64,000 nt of DNA from Rhizophlyctis rosea. Lineage: Eukaryota > Chytridiomycota > Chytridiomycetes > Rhizophlyctidales > Rhizophlyctidaceae. This document shows positions 22,069 through 33,742 of the stretch, piece by piece (position 1 is the stretch's first letter; every line of letters starts with the position of its first letter). The translations under genes were made by a program, and so were the position numbers. Under the pieces are notes generated by a model. The model was not told where the DNA came from, did not search any database, and saw nothing but the letters and a program-made list of their open reading frames with translations. Location of the stretch: positions 62,001 through 126,000 of the forward strand of contig JADGJC010000052.1 in NCBI GenBank assembly GCA_027596075.1, given 5' to 3'.

Positions 22069-24549
22069 ATGGGTGCTCAACAATTCTTTAACGGCATTAT
22101 ATGGTGGTTGCTGACGACCTCCTCGTTGTGCAATGGTATGTGATGCATTTGAAGTGCTGAGCCGCTAAGCACATACTATTCAACCGCATGATGATTGAAA
22201 TGTCTGTAATTACATAGCCATCCCAACCTCCCGCGGTCTCCACCCATCTCATCCGGCCGCTCGCCACTACCGGCGTGATGATACATCACCCTATGCGCCA
22301 ACCTGGGTCGACTGCCCGTCCAACCCCATCACCCGAAGCGTGAAGAATGGCCCAGTGAGTCCTTGCATGCTCATATTGACTCCTCTGGATTGTTCAATTG
22401 AAGCAGTGGCATGGCGCGCTCTATTGAATTTAGGTCCTTTCGGAGCAGGAATCCTCTTGGGTTTCAGCACGCCAGACGGCAATAGTTGACGAATGGAGGA
22501 AGTATTTGACTGGAAGCAACATCACTGGGCTGGATGTTGAAACGGCTGTGAGCTTGCTAGGAGGTGGTGGTGGTGGCACGGCACCCAGGGTGGGAATTGC
22601 TGTTAGTGGTGGGGGTTACAGGTATGTGACTTGTCCCATCGACAGTTCATACCAGATCTGATCATCCTCTACAGAGCGATGCTCAATGCAGCCGCCCACC
22701 TCGCCACCCTAGATGCCCGCAATTCGACCCTACCCTCAGCCGGAGTCCTCCAAGTCAGCACCTACCTCGCAGGCCTCTCTGGCGGCTCGTGGCTTCTGGG
22801 ATCCATGTACAATACCAACTTCTCCGACTGGCCTATCCTGCAAACGGAAATTTGGAGACTTGATCAGAGTCTGATAAATCCGTTTGATGGCTTGATTGAT
22901 AAAATTACCGGATACAAGGATCTGAAAGATGACACCAACGCCAAGGAGGACAAAGGATGGAACACCACAATCGTTGATTATTGGTAGGTTTGTGGCCGCT
23001 CGCGGAATTCCCAATGGCGGAATGGTGGGATGGTATGAAGAACGTGACTGATTCATAGAGGCTCACTCTAGGGGTCGTCTAGTCAGCATTCACACCACAA
23101 ATTCATCAAACTACGGTGCGGGACAAACGTGGTCAAGCAATGCGCTGCAGATCGGTTTCCAGAATCACTCTATCCCGCTCCCAATCGTTACGTTCTGTCA
23201 GCGGAGTACTGGCGAGGTCCGCGTGACCGTTACCGCCAACATTGTAAGTGTCCAAATGATGCTATCTACTGAAAGTTTCCTGGTGCCTTTCTGAAAAAGT
23301 GCAAGAAACCTTGTACCTATATCTAATGAGCCCTTTCTCTCAATAGTGGGAATCGACATTCTTCGAAACAGGGTCGCACTCCCCCATTGTCTCGTCCTTC
23401 ATCCAAACACCATACTACGGCACCTTTCTCCAAAACAATGTGCCAGCCTTACCCCCGCAAATCACAAACAGTACCCCAACCGGCGGTGTCTGCGTAAATA
23501 ACTTTGACAATGCTGGATTCATCATTGGCACCTCCTCCTCTCTCTTCAACAAAATCCTCACCTCCCTCCCGGATCCCCTCTCCTCAATCCTCTCCACCTT
23601 TACCGACAAGATCGCACAAAGCGGTGAAGACACAGCCATCTTGCCCAACCCCTTCTACCAATCCCCATGGGTGAACACTTCCATAAGTGACGACGCCACC
23701 GTAGAACTGGTGGACGGAGGCGAAAGTGGCCAAAACATCCCCCTAATCCCACTCTTCATCCCCGAAAGAAATCTCACAACCATCATCGCCGTCGACTCCT
23801 CAAACGACTGGGAGGGCTGGTCAAACGGAACGAGCATAACCCTCTCATACCTCCACGCAAATCGGTCCAACTACACCTTCCCGCCCATACCATCAACACC
23901 AGACGAGTTCGTCTCCCAAGGTCTCGATAAACGAATCACGTTCTTCGGATGCGGGAACGTCCAAGGGTCCATTTCTGCCTCCTTGGAATCGAACTATACC
24001 GGTCCACTTCTGGTTTACGTTCCCAACTACTACATCTCAGGCCTCTCCAACACCTCTACATACAAAATGTCGTACACATCAGACGAAGTCGCCGAGTTCT
24101 TCAAAAACGCTCAAGGAGTTTGGACGACGCCGGTACATCAAACCTCCGTCACACAAGGGAACGACACAAATTCGGCTGACATCACCGGAGGCAGCAATTC
24201 TACCGCGCCGGCACAGACGATTCCCCCCGCAACGTGTATTGCCTGTGCGGTTTTGAACCCACTCTTCCGTGCAACGAATTCAACGGCGGCGAGTTTGGCG
24301 GTTCCGGAGACTTGTCAGCAGTGTTTTGCGGAGTATTGTTGGACGCATTCGGTGAGGGGAAGGATTGAGGGGGCGTTTGGGCCGCCTGTTTTGTGGGGGT
24401 GGGATGGCACTGGGAAGGGGCCGGTCATTCCGGGAGGGCAGACGGGTGGGGAGAGTGATGCCAAGGATTCGACAGGGGGCGTGGGGAGTGTTAGAGCTAG
24501 GATGTGGGTCCTGGGTGTTGCGTGGGCCATGCTCATGCTCCTTGTATAA
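22069..24549 (+). CDS. Secreted, GPI-anchored phospholipase B / lysophospholipase
   Basis: Fungal phospholipase B, which removes acyl chains from (lyso)phospholipids at the cell surface. Six exons: 22069-22135, 22218-22354, 22449-22621, 22675-22983, 23072-23243 and 23347-24549, all in phase (686 aa). Exon 1 encodes a signal peptide (MGAQQFFNGIIWWLLTTSS). The cPLA2-type catalytic parts are present: VAVSGGGYRA-type arginine loop (GIAVSGGGYRAML), serine in LAGLSGGSW, and aspartate in VNNFDNAGFIIGTSSSLFN. Many N-x-S/T sites suggest heavy glycosylation. The C-terminus is Cys-rich, then a small-residue stretch and a hydrophobic end (WVLGVAWAMLMLLV), as expected for GPI attachment. It is complete and probably active. 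In pathogens the family aids host-membrane attack; nothing here shows lifestyle. Confidence 0.93.
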
Positions 24550-25067
24550 TGGTGATCACTCTGGCAGTTATTCATTGAATTGCTCGTGCACACATGGGAG
24601 TTTTTATTCGCTACGAACTCAAAAGTTCGGGCGCACAGAACCCTTTCATCGTGTTTTCCAACTATTCATATAGGGTATGGAGTAATTTGGGCCAATCATC
24701 CAGGTCATTGCTGGACCATATTGGCTGATGTTCTGGGCAAGGCGAAAGTACGAATGATGATTTTCACGCACATCCTCACATGTCTGCTGTTGCTGCCTGT
24801 TCAAGTCGCCACCTTTTGTTGTAAGCCCTGAAGTCTGCAACAGTTTGGTGTCCAAGTTCGGACGCGCGGGTCCTTCGATTCACGTCGGCGGCACAGCCAC
24901 CCTACTGCGGAAAAATGGGATGATGACGTTGGGCCTTGAAATCACTGTTCAATGTTAAAATCTAATCGACTCGACCAGTACGCATAGGGCACTATCAGGT
25001 ACATACCAAGTTTACTGCAGATTCAGCGAAGCAAGAACAATATCCATAACAGCTCATCTGGTATTGA
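24550..25067. other. Intergenic region
   Basis: The 3' region of phospholipase B and the upstream region of the 2H gene. No gene or repeat is seen. Confidence 0.4.
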
Positions 25068-25835
25068 ATGACTGGCGGCCGCGATAGGATAATACGGTCA
25101 CTTGCCAGAATGACTTCAGACATCTTTCAGAGCAACCATCCTCCGCCCACGGTCACATCAGGGGCATCAAAACCATACAGATCATTTACAAGTAGAGGTA
25201 GCAGACCGTCACACATCCACCCGACCGCCGCCTCACCACCTCAAGCCAGAAGACATGATGCTCAAACTTCCAATCCGTACCATCAACCTCGAACCACCAC
25301 GCCCTCCCAACAAGTTTACGTCCTGACCCTCAACACAAGCCCATCCATATCGAACCCACTCAACCAGCTACGCACGCAGTACTTCCCAACTCACTTAAAC
25401 CGAACCCCAGCTCACATCACCTTCTTCCACGCACTGCCCCATTCCGAATACACCAGAATCACAAACGAATTGTCGGATTTGGCGAGCACCACACCCGCGT
25501 TTGCCATCTCCACTGGACCAGCATTCCGTCTCCGCAAAGGTGTTGCAATACCGGTGGATCTTGCGGGAGGTCAGATAGCTGGATGGCTGCATGATGTACT
25601 GCAGGGCAAGTGGACGGAGTTTTTGAGCGATCAGGATAGGCAGGCGTTGCGACCGCATTGGACGGTGCAGAATAAGGTTGATGATGAGGGCGTTGTCAGG
25701 GCAACATTTGAGACTGTGAAGAGGGAATTTGAAGGCGCAAATGGGATGGCAGTTGGATTGACGTTGTGGAAATATTTGAGGGGTGGGCGGTGGGAGTTTG
25801 ATAGAGAGTTCAAGTTTGAGGGAACGGCACATTGA
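25068..25835 (+). CDS. 2H phosphoesterase (2'-5' RNA ligase-like)
   Basis: Single-exon gene of 255 residues (241 if translation starts at the second ATG, 25110). The first ~85 residues are Ser/Pro/Thr-rich and probably disordered. The rest is a 2H-fold domain. Its two signature motifs are AHITFFHALP (H-x-T) near residue 117 and RPHWTVQNK (H-x-T) near 199, with GPAFRLRKGVAI between them. Families with this fold hydrolyse or make 2'-5' or cyclic phosphodiesters in RNA. Which reaction this protein performs cannot be told. It ends about 135 bases from the convergent BTB-like gene. Confidence 0.85.
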   Translation: MTGGRDRIIRSLARMTSDIFQSNHPPPTVTSGASKPYRSFTSRGSRPSHIHPTAASPPQARRHDAQTSNPYHQPRTTTPSQQVYVLTLNTSPSISNPLNQLRTQYFPTHLNRTPAHITFFHALPHSEYTRITNELSDLASTTPAFAISTGPAFRLRKGVAIPVDLAGGQIAGWLHDVLQGKWTEFLSDQDRQALRPHWTVQNKVDDEGVVRATFETVKREFEGANGMAVGLTLWKYLRGGRWEFDREFKFEGTAH

Positions 25836-25970
25836 CGATAGTTTTCAAAAGTTTCTGTTAACCAACAAGGATGTATTTATATATATATATGGTACAATCA
25901 TGTGCTTACACGCTATATTACAATGCACTGTGCAAATACTCTACATGGAAGGGGAGCGGCGAACCGTAGC

Positions 25971-26819
25971 TCAGTAAACATGCACACAACCACCCAATAC
26001 TCTCCCATCATCGTCCCGAACCAACATCGCCGTTGCCACCAGCTCAACTTCTTCCTTGACAACCAGTTTGCGCAATCCGTTCCGCAGCTTCTGCATCTTG
26101 GTGATCTTGGACTGGGTTGTGTTCACGTCCTGACCAGCGGCGGGGATTTTCATGAGTTCGTGCGAGAGAGTTTGAGCGCACTTTGCTGGTGCCTCTTTCG
26201 TGGGGTAGTCGCCGTTGCAACCCTTCGTCGCACCGCCCGTCTTCTTCAAATCAGTTTCACCAATTACAACTCCTTCTTCAACTCTAATCCTCTCCATCTC
26301 CGCAACCAAAACTCCATCCCGCACCCCATCAACAAACCACACCGGCCATCCCAAAACCTTCATCCCCTTCTTCAACGCCGCCGCAAACTCCCCACCAAGC
26401 CCACCAACGCCGACCGTAACGCCCATCAAAACCGCCCAAAACTCCATACACATCCCCAAGGTCTCAGCATTCTTCACAATCCCATCCACCCGACGCATCA
26501 TATCCGTGCTTTCTTCACCATCTTCCACAATGCCGTCCCATACGGCTGCATCGTCATGTGTGTATATCCATTCCAGAAGGACATCGAAGGTGGCGGGGGA
26601 GGGGAGGGCGATTTGGATGGTTGGGATGGTGAGGTTGCTCGGTTGTGTTTGGAATTTGAGCGTGGCAGGGCGAGATTTGTTGAGGTGAGCGAAAAATGTT
26701 GATGTGCTTGTGAGGAGGTTGATGTGGGTTTCGGAGAGAGCGTATGTGGATACAGGTGTTGTTGAGTTCGGAAGGGTGGTTTGGAGGTAGCAGAGGGTTG
26801 CTGTGTGCATGACTGTCAT
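25971..26819 (-). CDS. BTB/POZ-like domain protein
   Basis: Single-exon minus-strand gene of 282 residues starting at the ATG at 26819. The N-terminal half has a BTB-like core: LTSTSTFFAHLNKSRP, a strand-rich segment, then ALPSPATFDVLLEWIYTHD, which matches the helix-loop pattern of BTB domains (F..LLEWIYT). The middle is helical and the C-terminal part is basic with LRNGLRKLVVKEEVELVAT. BTB proteins often dimerise or act as Cullin-3 adaptors. No partner domain such as Kelch or MATH is present. The BTB call rests on pattern only and is moderate. It is convergent with the 2H gene. Confidence 0.6.
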   Translation of the reverse strand: MTVMHTATLCYLQTTLPNSTTPVSTYALSETHINLLTSTSTFFAHLNKSRPATLKFQTQPSNLTIPTIQIALPSPATFDVLLEWIYTHDDAAVWDGIVEDGEESTDMMRRVDGIVKNAETLGMCMEFWAVLMGVTVGVGGLGGEFAAALKKGMKVLGWPVWFVDGVRDGVLVAEMERIRVEEGVVIGETDLKKTGGATKGCNGDYPTKEAPAKCAQTLSHELMKIPAAGQDVNTTQSKITKMQKLRNGLRKLVVKEEVELVATAMLVRDDDGRVLGGCVHVY

Positions 26820-27755
26820 GGTTGATGAAGAATGAGGTCTCGTAGGGGAAGGTTGAATGAGCTTGTTGCAGTGATGCAGAATTGGTAACTGGTGCCTAGC
26901 GTTGGCGATGTTATGGGCGAGCCCGAAATATATCACCAATCCCGATCCAACTAGTCACTTTCCAGCTCCGAAGAGCTTTGAAAACATCACATCATTCCTT
27001 TCACTCATTCTCTTTGATTGCGTTTTGGACTCCGGTACAATAGCTCCCGACTCCTTTCGCCAAAACCCAAGTGCTTTATGGCCTTGCACATTCTTTCAGT
27101 CCGATCCTTGTCCTGATTGCTTTTGGCTTTGTTTGATGACCGACATGCAGTTCAATATAACCCTGCCGCTCCTTCCTTGGAGAATTGGTCGAGTTGAAAG
27201 TAAGTTGCTTTGACTTGGTGACAACGGGACCACCGAGCGCGTGCGGCAAGGGTGGCGAGCTGATCAAAGTAAACAGAGAGGGCTGTCAAAGGAGACCTCA
27301 ACAAAGAGATTACGTCAGCACAGTGCCGCATGTGGCTTGGCGACTTGACCGCCAGGGTCCTTTCTTTGCCTGCCTCTTCCCTTAGGAAATGTTGCTCCAT
27401 CATCACCACCTTTCAAACGGGTCGAAATGGAAGTAACAGAAAGTACGTATATTACATAAATACACAAAACAAAGAAAAAGGCAAAAAAAAAGTCACAGAA
27501 AGGTAAGGTAAAGCAAAAGATCAGATCGTTGATCGCAACTGATAGCGATTGGTAAACCTGGATTATTTCCGCTGATTAAGGAAACATTTCGAACCATCTA
27601 TGTAAAGATATGGAATTCACAATAGCGGGTGCAACTACGCTAAAACTAGCCCTATATACATATATATTCTTTCTTTTGGATAACCCTTCTCTAAAAGACT
27701 AAAACTTCTTTGGAATAGCGATATTGAAAATCATTCATTTGTTTGTTTACGGCCT
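26820..27755. other. Intergenic region
   Basis: Upstream of the BTB-like gene and downstream of the RasGEF, which reads toward it. It includes an A-rich stretch (27464-27500) and AT-rich DNA to about 27750, probably the RasGEF 3' UTR. Small frames at 26902-27213 and 27152-27409 are unsupported. Confidence 0.4.
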
Positions 27756-30700
27756 TCACAAGAACCCAGACTCGTGCAAAATCCTGGTGATCTTCTCGTC
27801 CTCCCTGCAAATCACATGAAAAAGCACACCATCAATGAAACAGGCACAATAAATGCTGGAATATGATTTAGGGAGAGGTGGAAGAAAACATCTCACCTCT
27901 CTTTAGGCTCCAACGCCAAACTCTTATTATAAAGACTCTGATCATCCATCGTTGCCGCAAAGTTTGCCCTCAGATACTGCTGCAACTCCGGCACGGGCAT
28001 CAACGCATACGGCACATTCTGGTATTGCTGAATCTCCCGAATCACTTCGGCTGTCTTCATCCTCTTTGAGAAGTTGATTAGCTGTGCCGGGCCTTTCAAG
28101 TTATCTGGGTTGCCGTCTTCAATGAAGGTCAAGTCGGTAAGGTAGAAACCGAGGAAGGGCACACAGGGCGGGTTGACGGAGTGGAGGGCTTCGCGGTATA
28201 TGGCAAAGTTGCGGGTTGGGGACATGGTGTTGCGGAGGGCTTCGAGGGTTTGTTGAGTGCGTTGGGAGAGGTAGTCCCAGGTGCGTTTGAGGCGGTGGAT
28301 TGGGGCGGAGTTGAGACCGGCAAGGATGGACATGAGTGTGTTGAAGTTATTCAGGGAGCGGCAGCGCTGTTAAGGGGAGCATATGATTATCAGCCATTGC
28401 TTCTGGAATTTGGAAATGGAAACATCGGCTCCTTACATCAGCAATCAAAATAAACTGCTTAATCAACTGTGCACGCTTCTTCACATCCTTCTCCGACAAA
28501 ATAGCCGAAGCAACCCATCCCGTCACCTAACACAAATGAAAAGTCAGCATTGAGCAATATCAAGACGATATTTTGGCCCGCCCGCATCCCCAAAACAAAC
28601 CCAATACTACCTCCGGAAAACATACCTGATTAGAAATACTAATCATACTCTTAACATTAACCGCCAAATTACTCTCCTTATCACTCCACGCCTTCTTCAA
28701 AAACTCCACCGGAACAACCTTAATATACTCCCTGCTCTCCATAATCGTCAACTGCCTCGCAACCTCCAACGGATCAATCTCGAAAAACCGGATCCGATGC
28801 ATATTCCGCGGCGTAATGGGCGGTGGGCAGTCCTTCACTGCGGGAAGCAACTTCCGTCCGCTGATAGAGGCTGAGGAGGATAGTCCGCCGGGCGTGGAGG
28901 GGATACCGGCGGAAAGGGAGGATTCCCTCTTATCGACGAGACGGATGAGTTGTTGAGCGGCGAAACCCATGGCTTCGTTCATGGGGCCTTGAGCAAATTC
29001 GCGGAGGACGATGAGGGCGGAGCGGTCGGTTTCGTCGTCTTGGACGTAGAGGTCGAGCCAGGATTTCATGACGTTGAAGACTCTCAGGCGGATAGGTGTT
29101 AACTTCTTTTCCACGAAAATTTCCAACTCTTGCGTCGTCAACCCCTCCGGAGGTTGAATCATGAACCTCTTGATCAACAAATCGAAAAACTCCAAGGTGT
29201 TCGTAAAACTCCGGTAAGTCAATAAGAACGTTTGCGTGAAGTTGGGGTCGAGCGAGTCGTGGATTGTCAGACGGACGATCAAAGCCGAAAGGGAGCCGCC
29301 CTTCACTTTATTTTCCATGGTGTAGACAATTTCTTCGGGGGAGTAGTCGTAGCAGAGGTACCAGGGTTTGCCGTTTTCGGAGCGGCGTTCGGGTTGGGTG
29401 GCCGAGACGGGTTCGGAGACCATCATTTGATTGAGTTTTTGACCGGAGGCGGAGGCGCACGATTTGGTGCGTTCGAGGGCGGCGGGCATTGGTGTGGAGG
29501 GCGTTGCGGGTGGTTGGTCTGTGAGGGGAGCAGTGCTGGCTGATTGTGGTGCGGTATCGGATGGTGTAGCCGGGACTGGAGCTTCTCCAGATGTCGGTGC
29601 TTGTTCCTCAATGAACGCAGCCTTCTCTTCTGCGGAAGGAGTAGTCGGTACAGCCAGTGACGCCCCACTCGACTCGGTTTTCTCACTCTCCGGTGGTTGT
29701 CCCGGCGCCTGTTCCCCTGGCGACACATCCCCACCATCCCCACCCCCACCAACAACACTCGCCTTAGCCGCCTGCTGCCTCGCCCCCGCAACCCCCAAAC
29801 TCATCCCCCTCTTAGGAACCTCACTCCTCCTCCTCTGATTCTGCTCAATATAATTCTGCAACGTCAACTGCTCCAAACTCTCCTTCTCCTCCACCAAAAA
29901 CTTCGTACTAATCAACAAATCCTTCACAGCCTTCTCCACCAATCCCGTCGTCATGATCACTTCCTCGATCGCGTTGCTAGGTGCTAGGGGGTTGGTAGCC
30001 GTCTGTGTACTCATCACAAGTCCACTGATAGAGTTGTAAAGTGCTAACCGATTGACTTTGAAATCAACCGTCAAGTTATCACTCAAAGAATCCAACGGCA
30101 ACTCATCGACCAGCGAGAGGAAATTGCCGACTTCTGTTACCATTCCCCGAACTTGTGTAATGAGCATCGACGAATTACACTCGTTCGCCCGAATGGAATG
30201 TACCATCCCCGTAATCATCTGCACCACCGACCGTGTATACCGCTCCAACTGCGCAATGAGCTCCGAATTCGTCGGCTGTGATGAGTTTTGCGAACTCAAG
30301 GTATCCGTACTATAAAACGGTTCAGAAGGTGTTGCCGACTTCGGTTCCTCCATTTCCAAACTCCTCATACTCGCCGCCCCTCCTGCCCCTCCTCCCACAT
30401 TCAAACTCCTCACACTTGCCGCACCACCATTTACACCCTCCCCTCCAGCCGCAACCCCACTAACAACACTCCCACTAGCACTCCTCCCCCTAACCCCAGC
30501 CACAGCAGCACCCACCCCCTCCTGACTCGAAATCTCCACATTAGCCTCCTGCGCCGCCGCCACAAAATGCCTCACAGCAACCAACACCTCATTCGCACTC
30601 TGCTGCATCTTCACCACCGCATCCGGCGGAGGCCACACCCCACTCGCCTGCTTCGCCGCCAACACAAGCTTACTCAACGAACTCATAATATGTCTATGGT

Positions 30701-32138
30701 GCATTTTTATCATCTTGTGAGATGCGACAAGGGGAGCGTCTTTACGGGCCGTGCCGGAAGCGTAGAGCATGATGCGGATGGATTCGACGATGGTGGAGGA
30801 TTGGGGGATGTAGCGTTCTTTGATGTTGTTTTTGGCGGAGTGGTTTAGGGCTTGGATGGCGGTGATTATGTCCGATGTGAGGCGGGACCAGGACCAGTGG
30901 GTGGGGTCGAAGTCGAGGGCTGGGGTGGCGGTTCCGGAGGGGGAGTTGCGGGAGTCGAGGGAGGTTGCGGAGCGGTTGGAGCCTTGGCTGTTGCGTTTTA
31001 TGCTGTTGCCGCGCTGGAGGAGGAGTGTTAGGCGAAAGTTTTTGGACGGAACAAAATGGTGGAAGTTGGACAAAGGTAATCCTTCCCAAGCGAGATGGGT
31101 TTAGACTTACATTGATCAGCTCTCCAGTTTCCATGTTGATATCTTCCAAATTCCATGTTGTCTCATCAGTAAGCATATTGTAATAATACACCCGACTATC
31201 TGGCAAAATCTTCTTCCCCCAATTTGGTGGTAGCTGATTACAGAATAAGAGCAAGTCAACATAAGTGTGACAAATTCATGAAAAGCGGCTGTTTGAATTA
31301 GACACTTACCCCATCAGTGAGAGGTGGAGGCCTGGATGCTCCCCCAGATCCCGTTCGCGGTCTTCCCGACATTGGCGCATACCCCATAGGCTGCATCGGA
31401 CCATTCGCATTAGCAGACAACGGTGCAGACAGCGGACCAGCGGAATAAAACCCTCCAGGAGATGCAGGAGTAACAGGCATAGGCGATGCATTGACTCCAT
31501 ACGAAGCACCGTTGACACCAGGTCCATCCGGTGGTGTCCATCGCGTCTCCTTCGTGACAGCATTGTAGTACACCATGGATCCATCCTCTGCTTCAAAGAC
31601 TATCCATCCCTCAGGAAGGTCTTGACTGGATGTGGAGTATCCTGAATCCCGTGCATCACTGTCTCCATCTGGGCGGTAGCCGTCTAGGCCTTGGGGCTCT
31701 TCCAAGGTTGTTTCGCCTGTTTCGGAGTTGAACCAGAATATTGTGCCACCTTCGCCTAGTTGTTTTATCCATGGTCCGGCCTGATATATGGCATGCAGAT
31801 CCCGTTAGTGGTAGTCAAGATGCTGGCGGTAAGTGCTTACTAATCACGCATGAACACATACCTGAGGCTGTTCCCATGCTGGAGCGTCGACCACGGTCTC
31901 CATTGGGCTAACGTAATTTGATGGAAACCTAGATAACAGGTTCATTATTGTACGTTCTAATAAATTTTAGAATTTATTCTGGTATCACATACCATCCCCG
32001 TTCACCCCGACACAGCCCATCCCACCAGCCAGATTCGAGTTGGTTTAGGACCTGAATGATATCCCCTCTTCTAAACCGAAGGCTCGCTTCTTCGGATCCA
32101 TCGTAATCGTACAAGGCTCTCACTACAGTTCGGGACAT
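27756..32138 (-). CDS. Ras guanine nucleotide exchange factor, SH3-WW-RasGEF (Cdc25 type)
   Basis: A large multi-exon minus-strand gene starting at 32138. Domain order: an SH3 domain (VVRALYDYDGSEEASLRF, GWWDGLCRGERGWFPSNYV); a WW-like unit (GPWIKQLGEGGTIFWFNSET); two clear WW domains (DLPEGWIVFEAEDGSMVYYN and LPPNWGKKILPDSRVYYYN); a long helical, low-complexity region; a Ras exchanger motif (GSLSALIVRLTIHDSLDPNF, TFLLTYRSFTNTLEFFDLL); and a RasGEF catalytic domain (EVARQLTIMESREYIKV, LNNFNTLMSILAGLNSAPI, VPFLGFYLTDLTFIEDGNP). The last exon ends ITRILHESGFL. It should load GTP on Ras upstream of adenylate cyclase or MAPK signalling. The open frame at 28560-28626 is intron read-through. All domains look intact. 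Confidence 0.92.
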
Positions 32139-33742
32139 GGTATGAATTGGAAAGGCGGTATTGTATGTACAAGTTGAGAAGGGGAAGGCAGTGATGTTGA
32201 AGGTATTCGGTGAGGTTGCAAGGCCGGGAATATATGGTGGGTGGGAACAACGTGGTCTTTACAGTTCGGATACGAGAGGCGTATGTTGCCTGTAGTAAAG
32301 GGGAGTTCGCTTCGTGAAGGGAAGTGGCTCGAGTGGCTCACGCGCACGGGACCGGTCTCAACACGTCTATCAGAGTATTCATGAACCACCACCACGTACT
32401 CTTCGCGCCGTCTTCCAACTTAATGGCCGTTGGAATGCAGACAGCAAGTGGAGATGTCGCGGTTGAAGATCCCTCTGGTGCAAGTTTCGCCAAATACCAG
32501 CCGAGGAGTTGTGCACATACGCAGCTTTCCTATGTGCAACAGGCAAATGGGTCCTTTGTGTGAGCGTAGCGGACTGGCGTATAATTTCACACTTTTTTGG
32601 CAAGAGAGAAGCCAATTGCCCAACTGTGGTTGTTACGTCTCCAACCCGATAGCTTATTGGTGAATTTCCGGCTGCCCCTGTCTTCCATGCGGAACAAATC
32701 CTACCATTCCTCGGCCCATGCCCAACAGTTGGGGGGGCGGGCTGGTTGGCTGGCCCGCCTCCCATTCCGGACGATGTCTTTGCGGCGCCCGACTCTCCGA
32801 ACTTGCCTCAGTCCGAGATACGGGATCCTCGGGATCTGTAACAAAAATAGATCAGCGACCCGCCATATGGTGTCTGACACTGTCTCTCTTATCTCGTTTT
32901 AGCCATGATCAAAATGCGACAACTTGTCTAGTTGAACCATTACCATTCAATACCATTCCCCAAATGTAGCTGGGGGTAGCTGGGGATAGCTAAACGCGTC
33001 AATCCCGAGCCGGCAGTCGCAACCCACGGGCCTCATGAGGCTTATCGGGGGGCTCAGATCACTCACAGAAAGCCCTGATTGAAGCCCGTCATAATGGGCT
33101 GGAAATAAACAATACCTTTACCAGTGCCACATTCTGTATCACCAAGTTGTCATAAGCGCAATGCAAGAGCGACCCTTGAGTGACGATTCTGACAACCAAG
33201 GCATCGTAGATCGCAAGAGTCTCAAAAAGCCCGCCCTTTCTTCATCTCGCGCCTTGCTCCCCCCTGCATCCCGCGCGTCTCAATAAAAGCCCTTCTTCTG
33301 CAGCCCGCCTCGAGCGAGAGTCGGGACCCGTCACCGCGAAGTCTTCAAAGGACATTTTGTACATCTTGATGTGTGAGACACGTTGTCCATGCCATCTCCG
33401 GTTCCTGTCGAGAGACATAACTTATCACGTTCTCTGCGCGTTGCGTCAGCCATTCGACCTTTGCGAGTCCTGATTCAGCTTTGTGCACATGTTCCTTGAA
33501 TCTTCATTAGATGTGGAAGTGTAAAACAAGTCCGCCCACATTGTCTCACAGTGATGCCTTTTCTTGTTTACAGTCAAGATCAACTTGATAGTGACGCACC
33601 TAAGATACATCCAATCACACTACAAAGCGGAAGACATAAGACAAGTATATACATGTGCAAACAGACGCGTAGAAAAACTTGGACAAACGCTGCAATGCAT
33701 AAGCGCATGCAAAAATGATCGAGAAGTCGACACTGAAACTCA
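32139..33742. other. Intergenic region upstream of the RasGEF
   Basis: About 1.6 kb without a supported gene between the RasGEF start and the 3' end of the membrane-protein gene. It holds a GC-rich inverted repeat (32736-32759), a short TAGCTGGGG direct repeat (32966-32985) and open frames without family matches. It probably contains the RasGEF promoter. Confidence 0.4.
32736..32759. repeat. GC-rich inverted repeat
   Basis: GGCGGGC and GCCCGCC form a perfect 7-bp stem around a 10-base spacer. The right arm with its flank, CTGGCCCGCCT, is found exactly again in an inverted repeat at 47017-47038. Confidence 0.4.

Noticed and set aside
28560..28626. Tail of the long RasGEF frame (VCFPEVVLGLFW)
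   Set aside because: Reads into an intron; the conserved RasGEF sequence continues in the exon at 28.5 kb and beyond.
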